Shown one piece after another: positions 1 to 15,600 of a stretch of DNA of 64,000 nucleotides. Below the pieces are notes generated by a model, which saw nothing but the letters and a program-made list of their open reading frames with translations, made no database searches and was not told the DNA's origin. The position numbers were made by a program, and so were the translations under genes. The stretch spans positions 93,994,280 through 94,058,279 of the forward strand of contig OV050033.1 in assembly GCA_920105625.2 (NCBI GenBank). Direction: 5' to 3'. Source of the DNA: Clusia tigrina (Eukaryota > Arthropoda > Insecta > Diptera > Clusiidae). How positions within the stretch are numbered: the first letter of the stretch is position 1; every line of letters begins with the position of its first letter.

Positions 1-3000
1 ACATACAAATGCTTGTAACTTTTTACTGGAGCGTCATAAAACCTTGAAATTTTGTAACAATAAAGTACTCGAGCCACTTATCAATTTAAGCTATCGCTCA
101 AAGCTGTGCTAACCTTGAGTCCCAAATCAAACACTGATAAAACTTCAAATGGCCCTAACTTCTATACGGTACGTCCTACACCTATCAAAGTTTGCAACAT
201 ATAAATGCTTGTAACTTTTTACTGGAGCGTCATAAAACCTTGAAATTTTGTAACAATAAAGTACTCGAGCCTCTTGTCAATTTAAGCTATCGCTCAAAGC
301 TGTGGTACCCTTGAGTCCCAAATCAAACACTGATAAATCTTCAAATGGCCCTAACTTCTATACGGTACGTCCTACACCTATCAAAGTTTGCAACATATAA
401 ATGCTTGTAACTTTTTACTGGAGCGCCATAAAACCTTGAAATTTTGTAACAATAAACTACTCGAGCCTCTTGTCAATTTAAGCTATCGCTCAAAGCTGTG
501 CTACCCTTGAGTCCCAAATCAAACACTGACAAAACTTCAAATGGCCCTAACTTCTGTACGGTAAGTCCTAAACCTATCAAAGTTTGCAACATACAAATGC
601 TTGCAACTTTTTACTGGAGCGTCATAAAACCTTGAAATATTGTAACAATAAATTACTCGAGCCTCTTGTCAATTTAAGCTATCGCTCAAAGCTGTGCTAC
701 CCTTGAGTCCCAAATCAAACGCTGATAAAACTTTAAATGGCCCTAACTTCTAAACGTTACGTCTTACACCTATCAAAGTTTGCAACATACAAATGCTTGT
801 AACTTTTTACTGGAGCGTCATAGAACCTTGAAATTTTGTAACAATAAAGTACTCGAGCCTCTTGTCAATTTAAGCTATCGCTCAAAGCTGTGTTACCCTT
901 GAGTCCCAAATCAAACACTGATAAATCTTCAAATGGCTCTAAATTCTATAAGGTACGTCCTACACCTATCAAAGTTTGCAACATATAAATGCTTGTAACT
1001 TTTTACTGGAGCGTCATAAAACCTTGAAATTTTGTAACAATAAAGTACTCGAGCCTCTTGTCAATTTAAGCTATCGCTCAAAGCTGTGCTACCCTTGAGT
1101 CCCAAATCAAACACTGATAGAACTTCAAATGGCGCTAACATCTATACGGTACGTCCTACACCTATCAAAGTTTGCAACATACAAATGCTTGTAACTTTTT
1201 ACTGGAGCGTCATAAAACCTTGAAATTTTGTGACAATAAAGTACTCGAGCCTCTTGTCAATTTAAGCTATCGCTCAAAGCTGTGCTACCCTTGAGTCCCA
1301 AATCAAACACTGATAAAACTTCAAATGGCCCTAACTTCTATACGGTACGTCCTACACCTATCAAAGTTTGCAACATACAAATGCTTGTAACTTTTTACTG
1401 GAGCGTCATTAAACCTTGAAATTTTGTAACAATAAAGTACTCGAGCCTCTTGTCAATTTAAGCTATCGCTCAAAGCTATGCTACCCTTGAGTCCCAAATC
1501 AAACACTGATAAAACTTCAAATGTCCCTAAATTCTATACGGTACGTCCTACCTCTATCACAGTTTGCAACATATAAATGCTTGTAACTTTTTACTGGTGC
1601 GTCATAAAACCTTGAAATTTTGTAACAATAAAGTACTCGAGCCTCTTGTCAATTTAAGCTATCGCTCAAAGCTATGCTACCCTTGAGTCCCAGGTCAAAA
1701 ACTAATAAAACTTCAAATGGCCCAAACTTCTATACGGTACGTCCTACACCTATCAAAGTTTGCAACTTACAAATGCTTGTAACTTTTTACTGGAGCGTCA
1801 TAAAACCGTGAAATTTTGTAACAATAAAGTAATCGAGCCTCTTGTTAATTTAAGCTATCGGTCAAAGCTGTGCTACCCTTGAGTCCCAAATCAAACACTG
1901 ATAAAAATTCAGATGGCCCTAACTTCTATACGGTACGTCCTACAGCTATCAAAGTTTGCAACATACAAATGCTTGTAACTTTTTACTGGAGCGTCATAAA
2001 ACCTTGATATTTTGTAACAATAAAGTACTCGAGCCTCTTGTCAATTTAAGCTTTCGCTCAAAGCTATGCTATCCTTGAGTCCCAAATCAAACACTGATAA
2101 AAATTCAAATGGCCCTAACTTCTATACGGTGCGTCATACACCTATCAAAGTTTGCAACATACAAATGCTTGTAAGTTTTTACTGGAGCGTCATAAAACCT
2201 TGAAATTTTTTAACAATAAAGTACTCGAGCCTCTTGTCAATTTAAGCTATCGCTCAAAGCTATGCTACCCTTGAGTCCCAAATCAAACACTGATAAAAAT
2301 TCAAATGGCCCTAACTTCTATACGGTACGTCCTACACCTATCAAAGTTTGCAACATACAAATGCTTGTAACTTTTTACTGGAGCGTCATAAAACCTTGAA
2401 ATTTTGTAACAATAAAGTACTCGAGCCTCTTGTCAATTTAAGCTATCGCTCAAAGCTGTGCTACCCTTGAGTCCCAAATCAAACACTGATAAAAATTCAA
2501 ATGGCCCTAACTTCTATACGGTACGTCCTACACCTATCAAAGTTTGCAACATACAAATGCTTGTAAATTTTTACTGGAGCGTCATAAAACCTTGAAATTT
2601 TATAACAATAAAGTACTCGAGCCTCTTATCAATTTAAGCTATCGCTCAAAGCTGTGCTAACCTTGAGTCCCAAATCAAACACTGATAAAGCTTCAAATGG
2701 CCCTAACTTCTATACGGTACGTCCTACACCTATCAAAGTTTGCAACATATAAATGCTTGTAACTTTTTACTGGAGCGTCATAAAACCTTGAAATTTTGTA
2801 ACAATAAAGTACTCGAGCCTCTTGTCAATTTAAGGTATCGCTCAAAGCTGTGGTACCCTTGAGTCCCAAATCAAACACTGATAAAGCATCAAATGGCCCT
2901 AACTTCTATACGGTACGTCCTACACCTATCAAAGTTTGCATCATACAAATGCTTGTAACTTTTTACTGGAGCGTCATAAAACCTTGAAATTATGTAACAA

Positions 3001-6000
3001 TAAAGTACTCGAGCCTCTTGTCAATTTAAGCTATCGCTCACAGCTGTGCTACCCTTGAGTCCGAAATCAAACACTGATAAAGCTTCAAATGGCCCTAACT
3101 TCTATACGGTACGTCCTACACCTATCAAAGTTTGCAATATACAAATGCTTGTAACTTTTTACTGGAGCGTCATAAAACCTTGAAATTTTGTAACAATAAA
3201 GTACTCGAGCCTCTTGTCAATTTAAGCTATCGGTCAAAGCTGTGCTACCCTTGAGTCCCAAATCAAACACAGATAAATCTTCAAATGGCCCTAACTTCTA
3301 TACGGTACGTCCTACTCCTATCAAAGTTTGCAACATACAAATGCTTGTAACTTTTTACTGGTGCGTCATAAAACCTAGAAATTTTGTAACAATAAAGTAC
3401 TCGAGCCTCTTGTCAATTTAAGCTCTCGCTCAAAGCTATGCTACCCTTGAGTCCCAAATCAAACACTGATAAAAATTCAAACGGCCCTAACTTCTGTACG
3501 GTGCGTCCTACACCTATCAAAGTTTGCAACATACAAATGCTTGTAACTTTTTACTGGAGCGTCATAAAACCTTGAAATTTTGTAACAATAAAGTACTCGA
3601 GCCTCTTGTCAATTTAAGCTATCGATCAAAGCTATGCTACCCTTGAGTCCCACATCAAACACTGATAAAAATTCAAATGACCCTAACTTCTATACGGTGC
3701 GTCCTACACCTATCAAAGTTTGCAACATACAAATGCTTGTAACTTTTTACTGGAGCGTCATAAAACCTTGAAATTTTGTAACAATAAAGTACTCGAGCCT
3801 TTTGTCAATTTAAGCTATCGCTCAAAGCTGTGCTACCCTTGAGTCCCAAATCAAACACTGATAAATCTTCAAATGGCCCTAACTTCTGTACGGTACGTCT
3901 TACACCTCTCAAAGTTTGCAACATACAAATGCTTGTAACTTTTTACTGGAGCGTGATAAAACCTAGAAATTTTGTAACAATATAGTACTCGAGCCTCTTG
4001 TCAATTTAAGCTATCGCTCAAAGCTATGCTCCCCTTGAGTCCCAAATCAAACACTGATAAAGCTTCGAATGGGCCTATCTTCTATACGGTACGTCCTACA
4101 CCTATCAATGTTTGCAACATACAAATGCTTGTAACTTTTTACTGGAGTGTCATAAAACCTTGAAATTTTTTAACAATAAAGTACTCGAGCCTCTTGTCAA
4201 TTTAAGCTATCGCTCAAAGCTATGCTACCCTTGAGTCCCAAATCAAACACTGATAAAAATTCAAATGGCCTTAGCTTCTATACGGTACGTCCTACACCTA
4301 TCAAAGTTTGCAACATACAAATGCTTGTAACTTTTTACTGGAGCGTCATAAAACCTTGAAATTTTGTAACAATAAAGTACTCGAGCCTCTTGTCAATTTA
4401 AGCTATCGCTCAAAACTATGCTACCCTTGAGTCCCAAATCAAACACTGATAAATCTTCAAATGGCCCTAACTTCTATACGGTACGTCCTACACCTATCAA
4501 AGTTTGCAAAATACAATTGCTTGTAACTTTTTACTGGAGCGTGATAAAACCTAGAAATTTTGTAACAATAAAGTACTCGAGCCTCTTGTCAATTTAAGCT
4601 ATCGCTCCAAGCTATGCTACCCTCGAGTCCCAAATCAAACACTGATAAAGCTTCAAATGGCCCTATCTTCTATACGGTACATCCTACACCTATCAAAGTT
4701 TGCAACATACAAATGCTTGTAACGTTTTACTGGAGCGTCATAAAACCTTGAAATTTTTTAACAATAAAGTACTCGAGCCTCTTGTCAATTTAAGCTATCG
4801 CTCAAAGCTATCCTACCCTTGAGTCCCAAATCAAACAATGATAAAAATTCAAATGGCCCCAACTTCTATACGGTACGTCCTACACCTATCAAAGTTTGCA
4901 ACATACAAATGCTTGTAACTTTTTACTGGAGCGTCATAAAACCTTGAAATTTTGTAACAATAAAGTACTCGAGCCTGTTGTCAATTTAAGCTATCGCTCA
5001 AAACTATGCTACCCTTGAGTCCCAAATCAAAAACTGATAAAGCTTCAAATGGCCCTAACTTCTATACGGTACGTCCTACACCTATCAAAGTTTGCAGCGT
5101 ACAAATGCTTGTAACTTTTTACTGGAGCGTCATAAAACCTTGAAATTTTGTAACAATAAAGTACTCGAGAATCTTGTCAATTTAAGCTATCGCTCAAAGC
5201 TGTGCTACCCTTGAGTCCCAAATCAAACACTGATAAATCTTCAAATGGCCCTAACTTCTATACGGTACGTCCTACACCTCTCAAAGTTTGCAACATACAA
5301 ATGCTTGTAACTTTTTACTGGAGCGTGATAAAACCTAGAAATTTTGTAACAATATAGTACTCGAGCCTCTTGTCAATTTAAGCTATCGCTCAAAGCTATG
5401 CTCCCCTTGAGTCCCAAATCAAACACTGATAAAGCTTCGAATGGGCCTATCTGCTATACGGTACGTCCTACACCTATCAATGTTTGCAAAATACAAATGC
5501 TTGTAACTTTTTACTGGAGTGTCATAAGACCTTGAAATTTTTGAACAATAAAGTACTCGAGCCTCTTGTCAATTTAAGCTATCGCTCAAAGCTATGCTAC
5601 CCTTGAGTCCCAAATCAAACACTGATAAAAATTCAAATGGCCTTAGCTTCTATACGGTACGTCCTACACCTATCAAAGTTTGCAACATACAAATGCTTGT
5701 AACTTTTTACTGGAGCGTCATAAAACCTTGAAATTTTGTAACAATAAAGTACTCGAGAATCTTGTCAATTTAAGCTATCGCTCAAAGCTGTGCTACCCTT
5801 GAGTCCCAAATCAAACACTGATAAATCTTCAAATGGCCCTAACTTCTATACGGTACGTCCTACACCTCTCAAAGTTTGCAACATACAAATGCTTGTAACT
5901 TTTTACTGGAGCGTGATAAAACCTAGAAATTTTGTAACAATATAGTACTCGAGCCTCTTGTCAATTTAAGCTATCGCTCAAAGCTATGCTCCCCTTGAGT

Positions 6001-8600
6001 CCCAAATCAAACACTGATAAAGCTTCGAATGGGCCTATCTGCTATACGGTACGTCCTACACCTATCAATGTTTGCAACATACAAATGCTTGTAACTTTTT
6101 ACTGGAGTGTCATAAAACCTTGAAATTTTTGAACAATAAAGTACTCGAGCCTCTTGTCAATTTAAGCTATCGCTCAAAGCTATGCTACCCTTGAGTCCCA
6201 AATCAAACACTGATAAAAATTCAAATGGCCTTAGCTTCTATACGGTACGTCCTACACCTATCAAAGTTTGCAACATACAAATGCTTGTAACTTTTTACTG
6301 GAGCGTGATAAAACCTAGAAATTTTGTAACAATAAAGTACTCGAGCCTCTTGTCAATTTAAGCTATCGCTCAAAGCTATGCTCCCCTTGAGTCCCAAATC
6401 AAACACTGATAAAGCTTCGAATGGGCCTATCTTCTATACGGTACGTCCTACACCTATCAATGTTTGCAACATACAAATGCTTGTAACTTTTTACTGGAGT
6501 GTCATAAAACCTTGAAATTTTTTAACAATAAAGTACTCGAGCCTCTTGTCAATTTAAGCTATCGCTCAAAGCTATGCTACCCTTGAGTCCCAAGTCAAAC
6601 ACTGATAAAAATTCAAATGGCCTTAGCTTCTATACGGTACGTCCTACACCTATCAAAGCTTGCAACATACAAATGCTTGTAACTTTTTACTGGAGCGTCA
6701 TAAAACCTTGAAATTTTGTAACAATAAAGTACTCGAGCCTCTTGTCAATTTAAGCTATCGCTCAAAACTATGCTACCCTTGAGTCCCAAATCAAACACTG
6801 ATAAAGCTTCAAATGGCCCTAACTTCTATACGGTACGTCCTACACCTATCAAAGTTTGCAACATATAAATGCTCGTAACTTTTTACTGGAGCGTCATAAA
6901 ACCTTGAAATTTTGTAACAATAAAGTACTCGAGCCTCTTGTCAATTTAAGCTATCGCTCAAAGCTGTGCTACCCTTGAGTCCCAAATCAAACACTGATAA
7001 ATCTTCAAATGGCCCTAACTTCTATACGGTACGTCCTACACCTATCAAAGTTTGCAACATACAAATGCTTGTAACTTTTTACTGGAGCGTGATAAAACCT
7101 AGAAATTTTGTAACAATAAAGTACTCGAGCCTCTTGTCAATTTAAGCTATCGCTCAAAGCTATGCTCCCCTTGAGTCCCAAATCAAACACTGATAAAGCT
7201 TCGAATGGGCCTATCTTCTATACGGTACGTCCTACACCCATCAATGTTTGCAACATACAAATGCTTGTATCTTTTTACTGGAGTGTCATAAAACGTTGAA
7301 ATTTTTGCACAATAAAGTACTCGAGCCTCTTGTCAATTTAAGCTATCGCTCAAAGCTGTGCTACCCTTGTGTCCCAAATCAAACACTGATAAAAATTCAA
7401 ATGGCCCTAACTTCTATACGGTACGTCCTACACCTATCAAAGTTTGCAACATACAAATGCTTGCAACTTTTTACTGGAGCGTTATAAAACCCTGAAATTT
7501 TGTAACAATAAAGTACTCGAGCCTCTTGTCAATTTAAGTTTTCGCTCAAAGCTATGCTACGCTTGAGTCCCAAATCAAACACTGATAAAGCTTCAAATGG
7601 CCCTATCTTCTATACGGTACGTCCTACACCTATCAAAGTTTGCAACATACAAATGCTTGTAACTTTTTACTGGAGCGTCATAAAACCTTGAAATTTTTTA
7701 ACAATAAAGTACTCGAGCCTCTTTTCAATTTAAGCTATCGCTCAAAGCTATGCTACCATTGAGTCCCAAATCAAACACTGATAAAAATTGAAATGGCCCT
7801 AACTTCTATACGGTACGTCCGACACCTATCAAAGTTTGCAACATACAAATGCTTGTAACTTTTTACTGGAGTGTCATAAAACCTTGAAATTTTGTAACAA
7901 TAAAGTACTCCAGCCTCTTGTCAATTTAAGCTATCGCTCAAAACTATGCTACCCTTGAGTGCCAAATCAAACACTGATAAAGCTTTAAATGGCCCTAACT
8001 TCTATACGGCACGTCCTACACCTATCAAAGTTTGCAACATATAAATGCTTGTAACTTTTTACTGGAGCGTTATAAAACCCTGAAATTTTGTAACAATAAA
8101 GTACTCGAGCCTCTTGTCAATTTAAGCTATCGCTCAAAGCTGTGGTACCCTTGAGTCCCAAATCAAACACTGATAAAGCTTCAAATGGCCCTAATTTCTA
8201 TACGGTACGTCCTACACCTATCAAAGTTTGCAACATACAAATGCTTGTAACTTTTTACTGGAGCGTCATAAAACCTAGAAATTTTGTAACAATAAAGTAC
8301 TCGAGCCTCGTGTCAATTTAAGCTATCGCTCAAAGCTATGCTACCCTTGAGTCCCAAATCAAACTCTGATAAAAATTCAAATGGCCCTACCTTCTATACG
8401 GTACGTCCTACACCTATCAAAGTTTGCAACGTACAAATGCTTGTAACTTTTTACTGGAGCGTCATAATACCTTGAAATTTTGTAACAATAAAGTACTCGA
8501 GCCTCTTGTCAATTTAAGCTATCGCTCAAAGCTATGCTACCATTGAGTCCCAAATCAAACACTGACAAAAATTCAAATGGCCCTAACTTCTATACGGTAC
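1..8600. repeat. Satellite block A: diverged monomers
   Basis: About 44 monomers of the same 196-bp satellite, each carrying many private substitutions, for example ttttactggtgcg near 1,595, gtcccaggtc near 1,690 and cctgttgtc near 4,976. Most carry the core cccttgagtcccaaat, whose TGA closes the frame that is open in many later monomers. Local subgroups exist, such as monomers with ctccccttgag and cttcgaatgggcc near 4,030, 5,400, 5,990, 6,380 and 7,166. The change to homogenised types is gradual, roughly 7.2-8.6 kb. Lower homogeneity is typical of the older edge of an array; that reading is inference. Confidence 0.8.
5103..6278. repeat. 588-bp (3-monomer) tandem duplication
   Basis: Two adjacent three-monomer units, about 5,103-5,690 and 5,691-6,278, share rare variants 588 bp apart. 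These are tactcgagaatctt (5,161/5,749), ctatctgctatacgg (near 5,450/6,038) and gaaatttttgaac with the gagtgtcat header. One visible difference is cataagacc in the first copy against cataaaacc in the second. Edges are approximate to within a monomer. Confidence 0.8.
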
Positions 8601-9699
8601 GTCCTACACCTATCAAAGTTTGAAACATACAAATGCTTGTAACTTTTTACTGGAGCGTCATAAAACCTTGAAATTTTGTAACAATAAAGTACTCGAGCCT
8701 CTTGTCAATTTAAGCTATCGGTCAAAGCTGTGCTACCCTTGTGTCCCAAATCAAACTCTGATTAAAATTCAAATGGCCCTAACTTCTATACGGTACGTCC
8801 TACACCTATCAAAGTTTGCAACGTACAAATGCTTGTAACTTTTTACTGGAGTGTCATAAAACCTTGAAATTTTGTAACAATAAAGTACTCGAGCCTCTTG
8901 TCAATTTAAGCTATCGATCAAAGCTGTGGTACCCTTGAGTCCCAAATCAAACACTGATAAAGCTTCAAGTGGCCCTAACTTCTATACGGTATGTCCTACA
9001 CCTATCAAAGTTTGAAACATACAAATGCTTGTAACTTTTTACTGGAGCGTCATAAAACCTAGAAATTTTGTAACAATAAAGTACTCGAGCCTCTTGTCAA
9101 TTTAAGCTATCGCTCAAAGCTATGCTACCCTTGAGTCCCAAATCTAACACTGATAAAGCTTCAAATGGCCCTACCTTCTATACGGTACGTCCTACACCTA
9201 TCAAAGTTTGCAACATACAAATGCTTGTAACTTTTTACTGGAGCGTCATAAAACCTAGAAATTTTTTAACAATAAAGTACTCGAGCCTCTTGTCAATTTA
9301 AGCTATCGCTCAAAGCTGTGCTACCCTTGTGTCCCAAATCAAACTCTGATAAAAATTCAAATGGCCCTAACTTCTATACGGCACGTCCTACACCTATCAA
9401 AGTTTGCCACATATAAATGCTTGTAACTTTTTACTGGAGCGTCATAAAACCTTGAAATTTTTTAACAATAAAGTACTCGAGCCTCTTGTCAATTTAAGCT
9501 ATCGCTCAAAGCTATGCTACCATTGAGTCCCAAATCAAACACTGACAAAAATTCAAATGGCCCTAACTTCTATACGGTACGTCCTACACCTATCAAAGTT
9601 TGAAACATACAAATGCTTGTAACTTTTTACTGGAGCGTCATAAAACCTTGAAATTTTGTAACAATAAAGTACTCGAGCCTCTTGTCAATTTAAGCTTTC

Positions 9700-12600
9700 G
9701 CTCAAAGCTGTGCTACCCTTGTGTCCCAAATCAAACTCTGATAAAAATTCAAATGGCCCTACCTTCTATACGGTACGTCCTACACCTATCAAAGTTTGCA
9801 ACGTACAAATGCTTGTAACTTTTTACTGGAGCGTCATAATACCTTGAAATTTTGTAACAATAAAGTACTCGAGCCTCTTGTCAATTTAAGCTATCGCTCA
9901 AAGCTATGCTACCATTGAGTCCCAAATCAAACACTGACAAAAATTCAAATGGCCCTAACTTCTATACGGTACGTCCTACACCTATCAAAGTTTGAAACAT
10001 ACAAATGCTTGTAACTTTTTACTGGAGCGTCATAAAACCTTGAAATTTTGTAACAATAAAGTACTCGAGCCTCTTGTCAATTTAAGCTATCGGTCAAAGC
10101 TGTGCTACCCTTGTGTCCCAAATCAAACTCTGATAAAAATTCAAATGGCCCTAACTTCTATACGGCACGTCCTACACCTATCAAAGTTTGCCACATATAA
10201 ATGCTTGTAACTTTTTACTGGAGCGTCATAAAACCTTGAAATTTTTTAACAATAAAGTACTCGAGCCTCTTGTCAATTTCAGCTATCGCTCAAAGCTATG
10301 CTACCATTGAGTCCCAAATCAAACACTGACAAAAATTCAAATGGCCCTAACTTCTATACGGTACGTCCTACACCTATCAAAGTTTGCAACGTACAAATGC
10401 TTGTAACTTTTTACTGGAGTGTCATAAAACCTTGAAATTTTGTAACAATAAAGTACTCGAGCCTCTTGTCAATTTAAGCTATCGCTCAAAACTATGCTAC
10501 CCTTCAGTGCCAAATTAAACACTGATAAAGCTTCAAATGGCCCTAACTTCTATACGGCACGTCCTACACCTATCAAAGTTTGCCACATATAAATGCTTGT
10601 AACTTTTTACTGGAGCGTCATAAAACCTTGAAATTTTGTAACAATAAAGTACTCGAGCCTCTTGTCAATTTAAGCTATCGCTCAAAGCTGTGGTACCCTT
10701 GAGTCCCAAATCAAACACTGACAAAAATTCAAATGGCCCTAACTTCTATACGGTACGTCCTACACCTATCAAAGTTTGCAACATACAAATGCTTGTAACT
10801 TTTTACTGGAGCGTCATAAAACCTTGAAATTTTGTAACAATAAAGTACTCGAGCCTCTTGTCAATTTAAGCTATCGGTCAAAGCTGTGCTACCCTTGTGT
10901 CCCAAATCAAACTCTGATAACAATTCTAATGGCCCTAACTTCTATACGGTACGTCCTACACCTATCAAAGTTTGCAACGTACAAATGCTTGTAACTTTTT
11001 ACTGGAGTGTCATAAAACCTTGAAATTTTGTAACAATAAAGTACTCGAGCCTCTTGTCAATTTAAGCTATCGCTCAAAGCTGTGCTACCCTTGTGTCCCA
11101 AATCAAACTCTGATAAAAATTCAAATGGCCCTACCTTCTATACGGTACGTCCTACACCTATCAAAGTTTGCAACGTACAAATGCTTGTAACTTTTTACTG
11201 GAGCGTCATAATACCTTGAAATTTTGTAACAATAAAGTACTCGAGCCTCTTGTCAATTTAAGCTATCGCTCAAAGCTATGCTACCATTGAGTCCCAAATC
11301 AAACACTGACAAAAATTCAAATGGCCCTAACTTCTATACGGTACGTCCTACACCTATCAAAGTTTGAAACATACAAATGCTTGTAACTTTTTCCTGGAGC
11401 GTCATAAAACCTTGAAATTTTTAACAATAAAGTACTCGAGCCTCTTGTCAATTTAAGCTATCGGTCAAAGCTGTGCTACCCTTGTGTCCCAAATCAAACT
11501 CTGATAAAAATTCAAATGGCCCTAACTTCTATACGGCACGTCCTACACCTATCAAAGTTTGCCACATATAAATTCTTGTAACTTTTTACTGGAGCGTCAT
11601 AAAACCTTGAAATTTTGTAACAATAAAGTACTCGAGCCTCTTGTCAATTTAAGCTATCGCTCAAAGCTGTGGTACCCTTGAGTCCCAAATCAAACACTGA
11701 CAAAAATTCAAATGGCCCTAACTTCTATACGGTACGTCCTACACCTATCAAAGTTTGCAACATACAAATGCTTGTAACTTTTTACTGGAGCGTCATAAAA
11801 CCTTGAAATTTTGTAACAATAAAGTACTCGAGCCTCTTGTCAATTTAAGCTATCGGTCAAAGCTGTGCTACCCTTGTGTCCCAAATCAAACTCTGATAAA
11901 AATTCAAATGGCCCTACCTTCTATACGGTACGTCCTACACCTATCAAAGTTTGCAACGTACAAATGCTTGTAACTTTTTACTGGAGCGTCATAATACCTT
12001 GAAATTTTGTAACAATAAAGTACTCGAGCCTCTTGTCAATTTAAGCTATCGCTCAAAGCTATGCTACCATTGAGTCCCAAATCAAACACTAACAAAAATT
12101 CAAATGGCCCTAACTTCTATACGGTACGTCCTACACCTATCAAAGTTTGAAACATACAAATGCTTGTAACTTTTTACTGGAGTGTCATAAAACCTTGAAA
12201 TTTTGTAACAATAAAGTACTCGAGCCTCTTGTCAATTTAAGCTATCGGTCAAAGCTGTGCTACCCTTGTGTCCCAAATCAAACTCTGATAAAAATTCAAA
12301 TGGCCCTAACTTCTATACGGTACGTCCTACACCTATCAAAGTTTGCAACGTACAAATGCTTGTAACTTTTTACTGGAGTGTCATAAAACCTTGAAATTTT
12401 GTAACAATAAAGTACTCGAGCCTCTTGTCAATTTAAGCTATCGCTCAAAACTATGCTACCCTTCAGTGCCAAATCAAACACTGATAAAGCTTCAAATGGC
12501 CCTAACTTCTATACGGCACGTCCTACACCTATCAAAGTTTGCCACATATAAATGCTTGTAACTTTTTACTGGAGTGTCATAAAACCTTGAAATTTTTTAA

Positions 12601-15600
12601 CAATAAAGTACTCGAGCCTCTTGTCAATTTAAGCTATCGCTCAAAGCTATGCTACCATTGAGTCCCAAATCAAACACTGACAAAAATTCAAATGGCCCTA
12701 ACTTCTATACGGTACGTCCTACACCTATCAAAGTTTGCAACGTACAAATGCTTGTAACTTTTTACTGGAGCGTCATAATACCTTGAAATTTTTTTACAAT
12801 AAAGTACTCGAGCCTCTTGTCAATTTAAGCTATCGCTCAAAGCTGTGCTACCCTTGTGTCCCAAATCAAACTCTGATAAAAATTCAAATGGCCCTACCTT
12901 CTATACGGTACGTCCTACACCTATCAAAGTTTGCAACGTACAAATGCTTGTAACTTTTTACTGGAGCGTCATAATACCTTGAAATTTTGTAACAATAAAG
13001 TACTCGAGCCTCTTGTCAATTTAAGCTATCGCTCAAAGCTATGCTACCATTGAGTCCCAAATCAAACACTGACAAAAATTCAAATGGCCCTAACTTCTAT
13101 ACGGTACGTCCTACACCTATCAAAGTTTGAAACATACAAATGCTTGTAACTTTTTACTGGAGCGTCATAAAACCTTGAAATTTTGTAACAATAAAGTACT
13201 CGAGCCTCTTGTCAATTTAAGCTATCGGTCAAAGCTGTGCTACCCTTGTGTCCCAAATCAAACTCTGATAAAAATTCAAATGGCCCTAACTTCTATACGG
13301 CACGTCCTACACCTATCAAAGTTTGCCACATATAAATGCTTGTAACTTTTTACTGGAGCGTCATAAAACCTTGAAATTTTTTAACAATAAAGTACTCGAG
13401 CCTCTTGTCAATTTCAGCTATCGCTCAAAGCTATGCTACCATTGAGTCCCAAATCAAACACTGACAAAAATTCAAATGGCCCTAACTTCTATACGGTACG
13501 TCCTACACCTATCAAAGTTTGCAACGTACAAATGCTTGTAACTTTTTACTGGAGTGTCATAAAACCTTGAAATTTTGTAACAATAAAGTACTCGAGCCTC
13601 TTGTCAATTTAAGCTATCGCTCAAAACTATGCTACCCTTCAGTGCCAAATCAAACACTGATAAAGCTTCAAATGGCCCTAACTTCTATACGGCACGTCCT
13701 ACACCTATCAAAGTTTGCCACATATAAATGCTTGTAACTTTTTACTGGAGCGTCATAAAACCTTGAAATTTTGTAACAATAAAGTACTCGAGCCTCTTGT
13801 CAATTTAAGCTATCGCTCAAAGCTGTGGTACCCTTGAGTCCCAAATCAAACACTGACAAAAATTCAAATGGCCCTAACTTCTATACGGTACGTCCTACAC
13901 CTATCAAAGTTTGCAACATACAAATGCTTGTAACTTTTTACTGGAGCGTCATAAAACCTTGAAATTTTGTAACAATAAAGTACTCGAGCCTCTTGTCAAT
14001 TTAAGCTATCGGTCAAAGCTGTGCTACCCTTGTGTCCCAAATCAAACTCTGATAACAATTCTAATGGCCCTAACTTCTATACGGTACGTCCTACACCTAT
14101 CAAAGTTTGCAACGTACAAATGCTTGTAACTTTTTACTGGAGTGTCATAAAACCTTGAAATTTTGTAACAATAAAGTACTCGAGCCTCTTGTCAATTTAA
14201 GCTATCGCTCAAAGCTGTGCTACCCTTGTGTCCCAAATCAAACTCTGATAAAAATTCAAATGGCCCTACCTTCTATACGGTACGTCCTACACCTATCAAA
14301 GTTTGCAACGTACAAATGCTTGTAACTTTTTACTGGAGCGTCATAATACCTTGAAATTTTGTAACAATAAAGTACTCGAGCCTCTTGTCAATTTAAGCTA
14401 TCGCTCAAAGCTATGCTACCATTGAGTCCCAAATCAAACACTGACAAAAATTCAAATGGCCCTAACTTCTATACGGTACGTCCTACACCTATCAAAGTTT
14501 GAAACATACAAATGCTTGTAACTTTTTCCTGGAGCGTCATAAAACCTTGAAATTTTTAACAATAAAGTACTCGAGCCTCTTGTCAATTTAAGCTATCGGT
14601 CAAAGCTGTGCTACCCTTGTGTCCCAAATCAAACTCTGATAAAAATTCAAATGGCCCTAACTTCTATACGGCACGTCCTACACCTATCAAAGTTTGCCAC
14701 ATATAAATTCTTGTAACTTTTTACTGGAGCGTCATAAAACCTTGAAATTTTGTAACAATAAAGTACTCGAGCCTCTTGTCAATTTAAGCTATCGCTCAAA
14801 GCTGTGGTACCCTTGAGTCCCAAATCAAACACTGACAAAAATTCAAATGGCCCTAACTTCTATACGGTACGTCCTACACCTATCAAAGTTTGCAACATAC
14901 AAATGCTTGTAACTTTTTACTGGAGCGTCATAAAACCTTGAAATTTTGTAACAATAAAGTACTCGAGCCTCTTGTCAATTTAAGCTATCGGTCAAAGCTG
15001 TGCTACCCTTGTGTCCCAAATCAAACTCTGATAAAAATTCAAATGGCCCTACCTTCTATACGGTACGTCCTACACCTATCAAAGTTTGCAACGTACAAAT
15101 GCTTGTAACTTTTTACTGGAGCGTCATAATACCTTGAAATTTTGTAACAATAAAGTACTCGAGCCTCTTGTCAATTTAAGCTATCGCTCAAAGCTATGCT
15201 ACCATTGAGTCCCAAATCAAACACTAACAAAAATTCAAATGGCCCTAACTTCTATACGGTACGTCCTACACCTATCAAAGTTTGAAACATACAAATGCTT
15301 GTAACTTTTTACTGGAGTGTCATAAAACCTTGAAATTTTGTAACAATAAAGTACTCGAGCCTCTTGTCAATTTAAGCTATCGGTCAAAGCTGTGCTACCC
15401 TTGTGTCCCAAATCAAACTCTGATAAAAATTCAAATGGCCCTAACTTCTATACGGTACGTCCTACACCTATCAAAGTTTGCAACGTACAAATGCTTGTAA
15501 CTTTTTACTGGAGTGTCATAAAACCTTGAAATTTTGTAACAATAAAGTACTCGAGCCTCTTGTCAATTTAAGCTATCGCTCAAAACTATGCTACCCTTCA

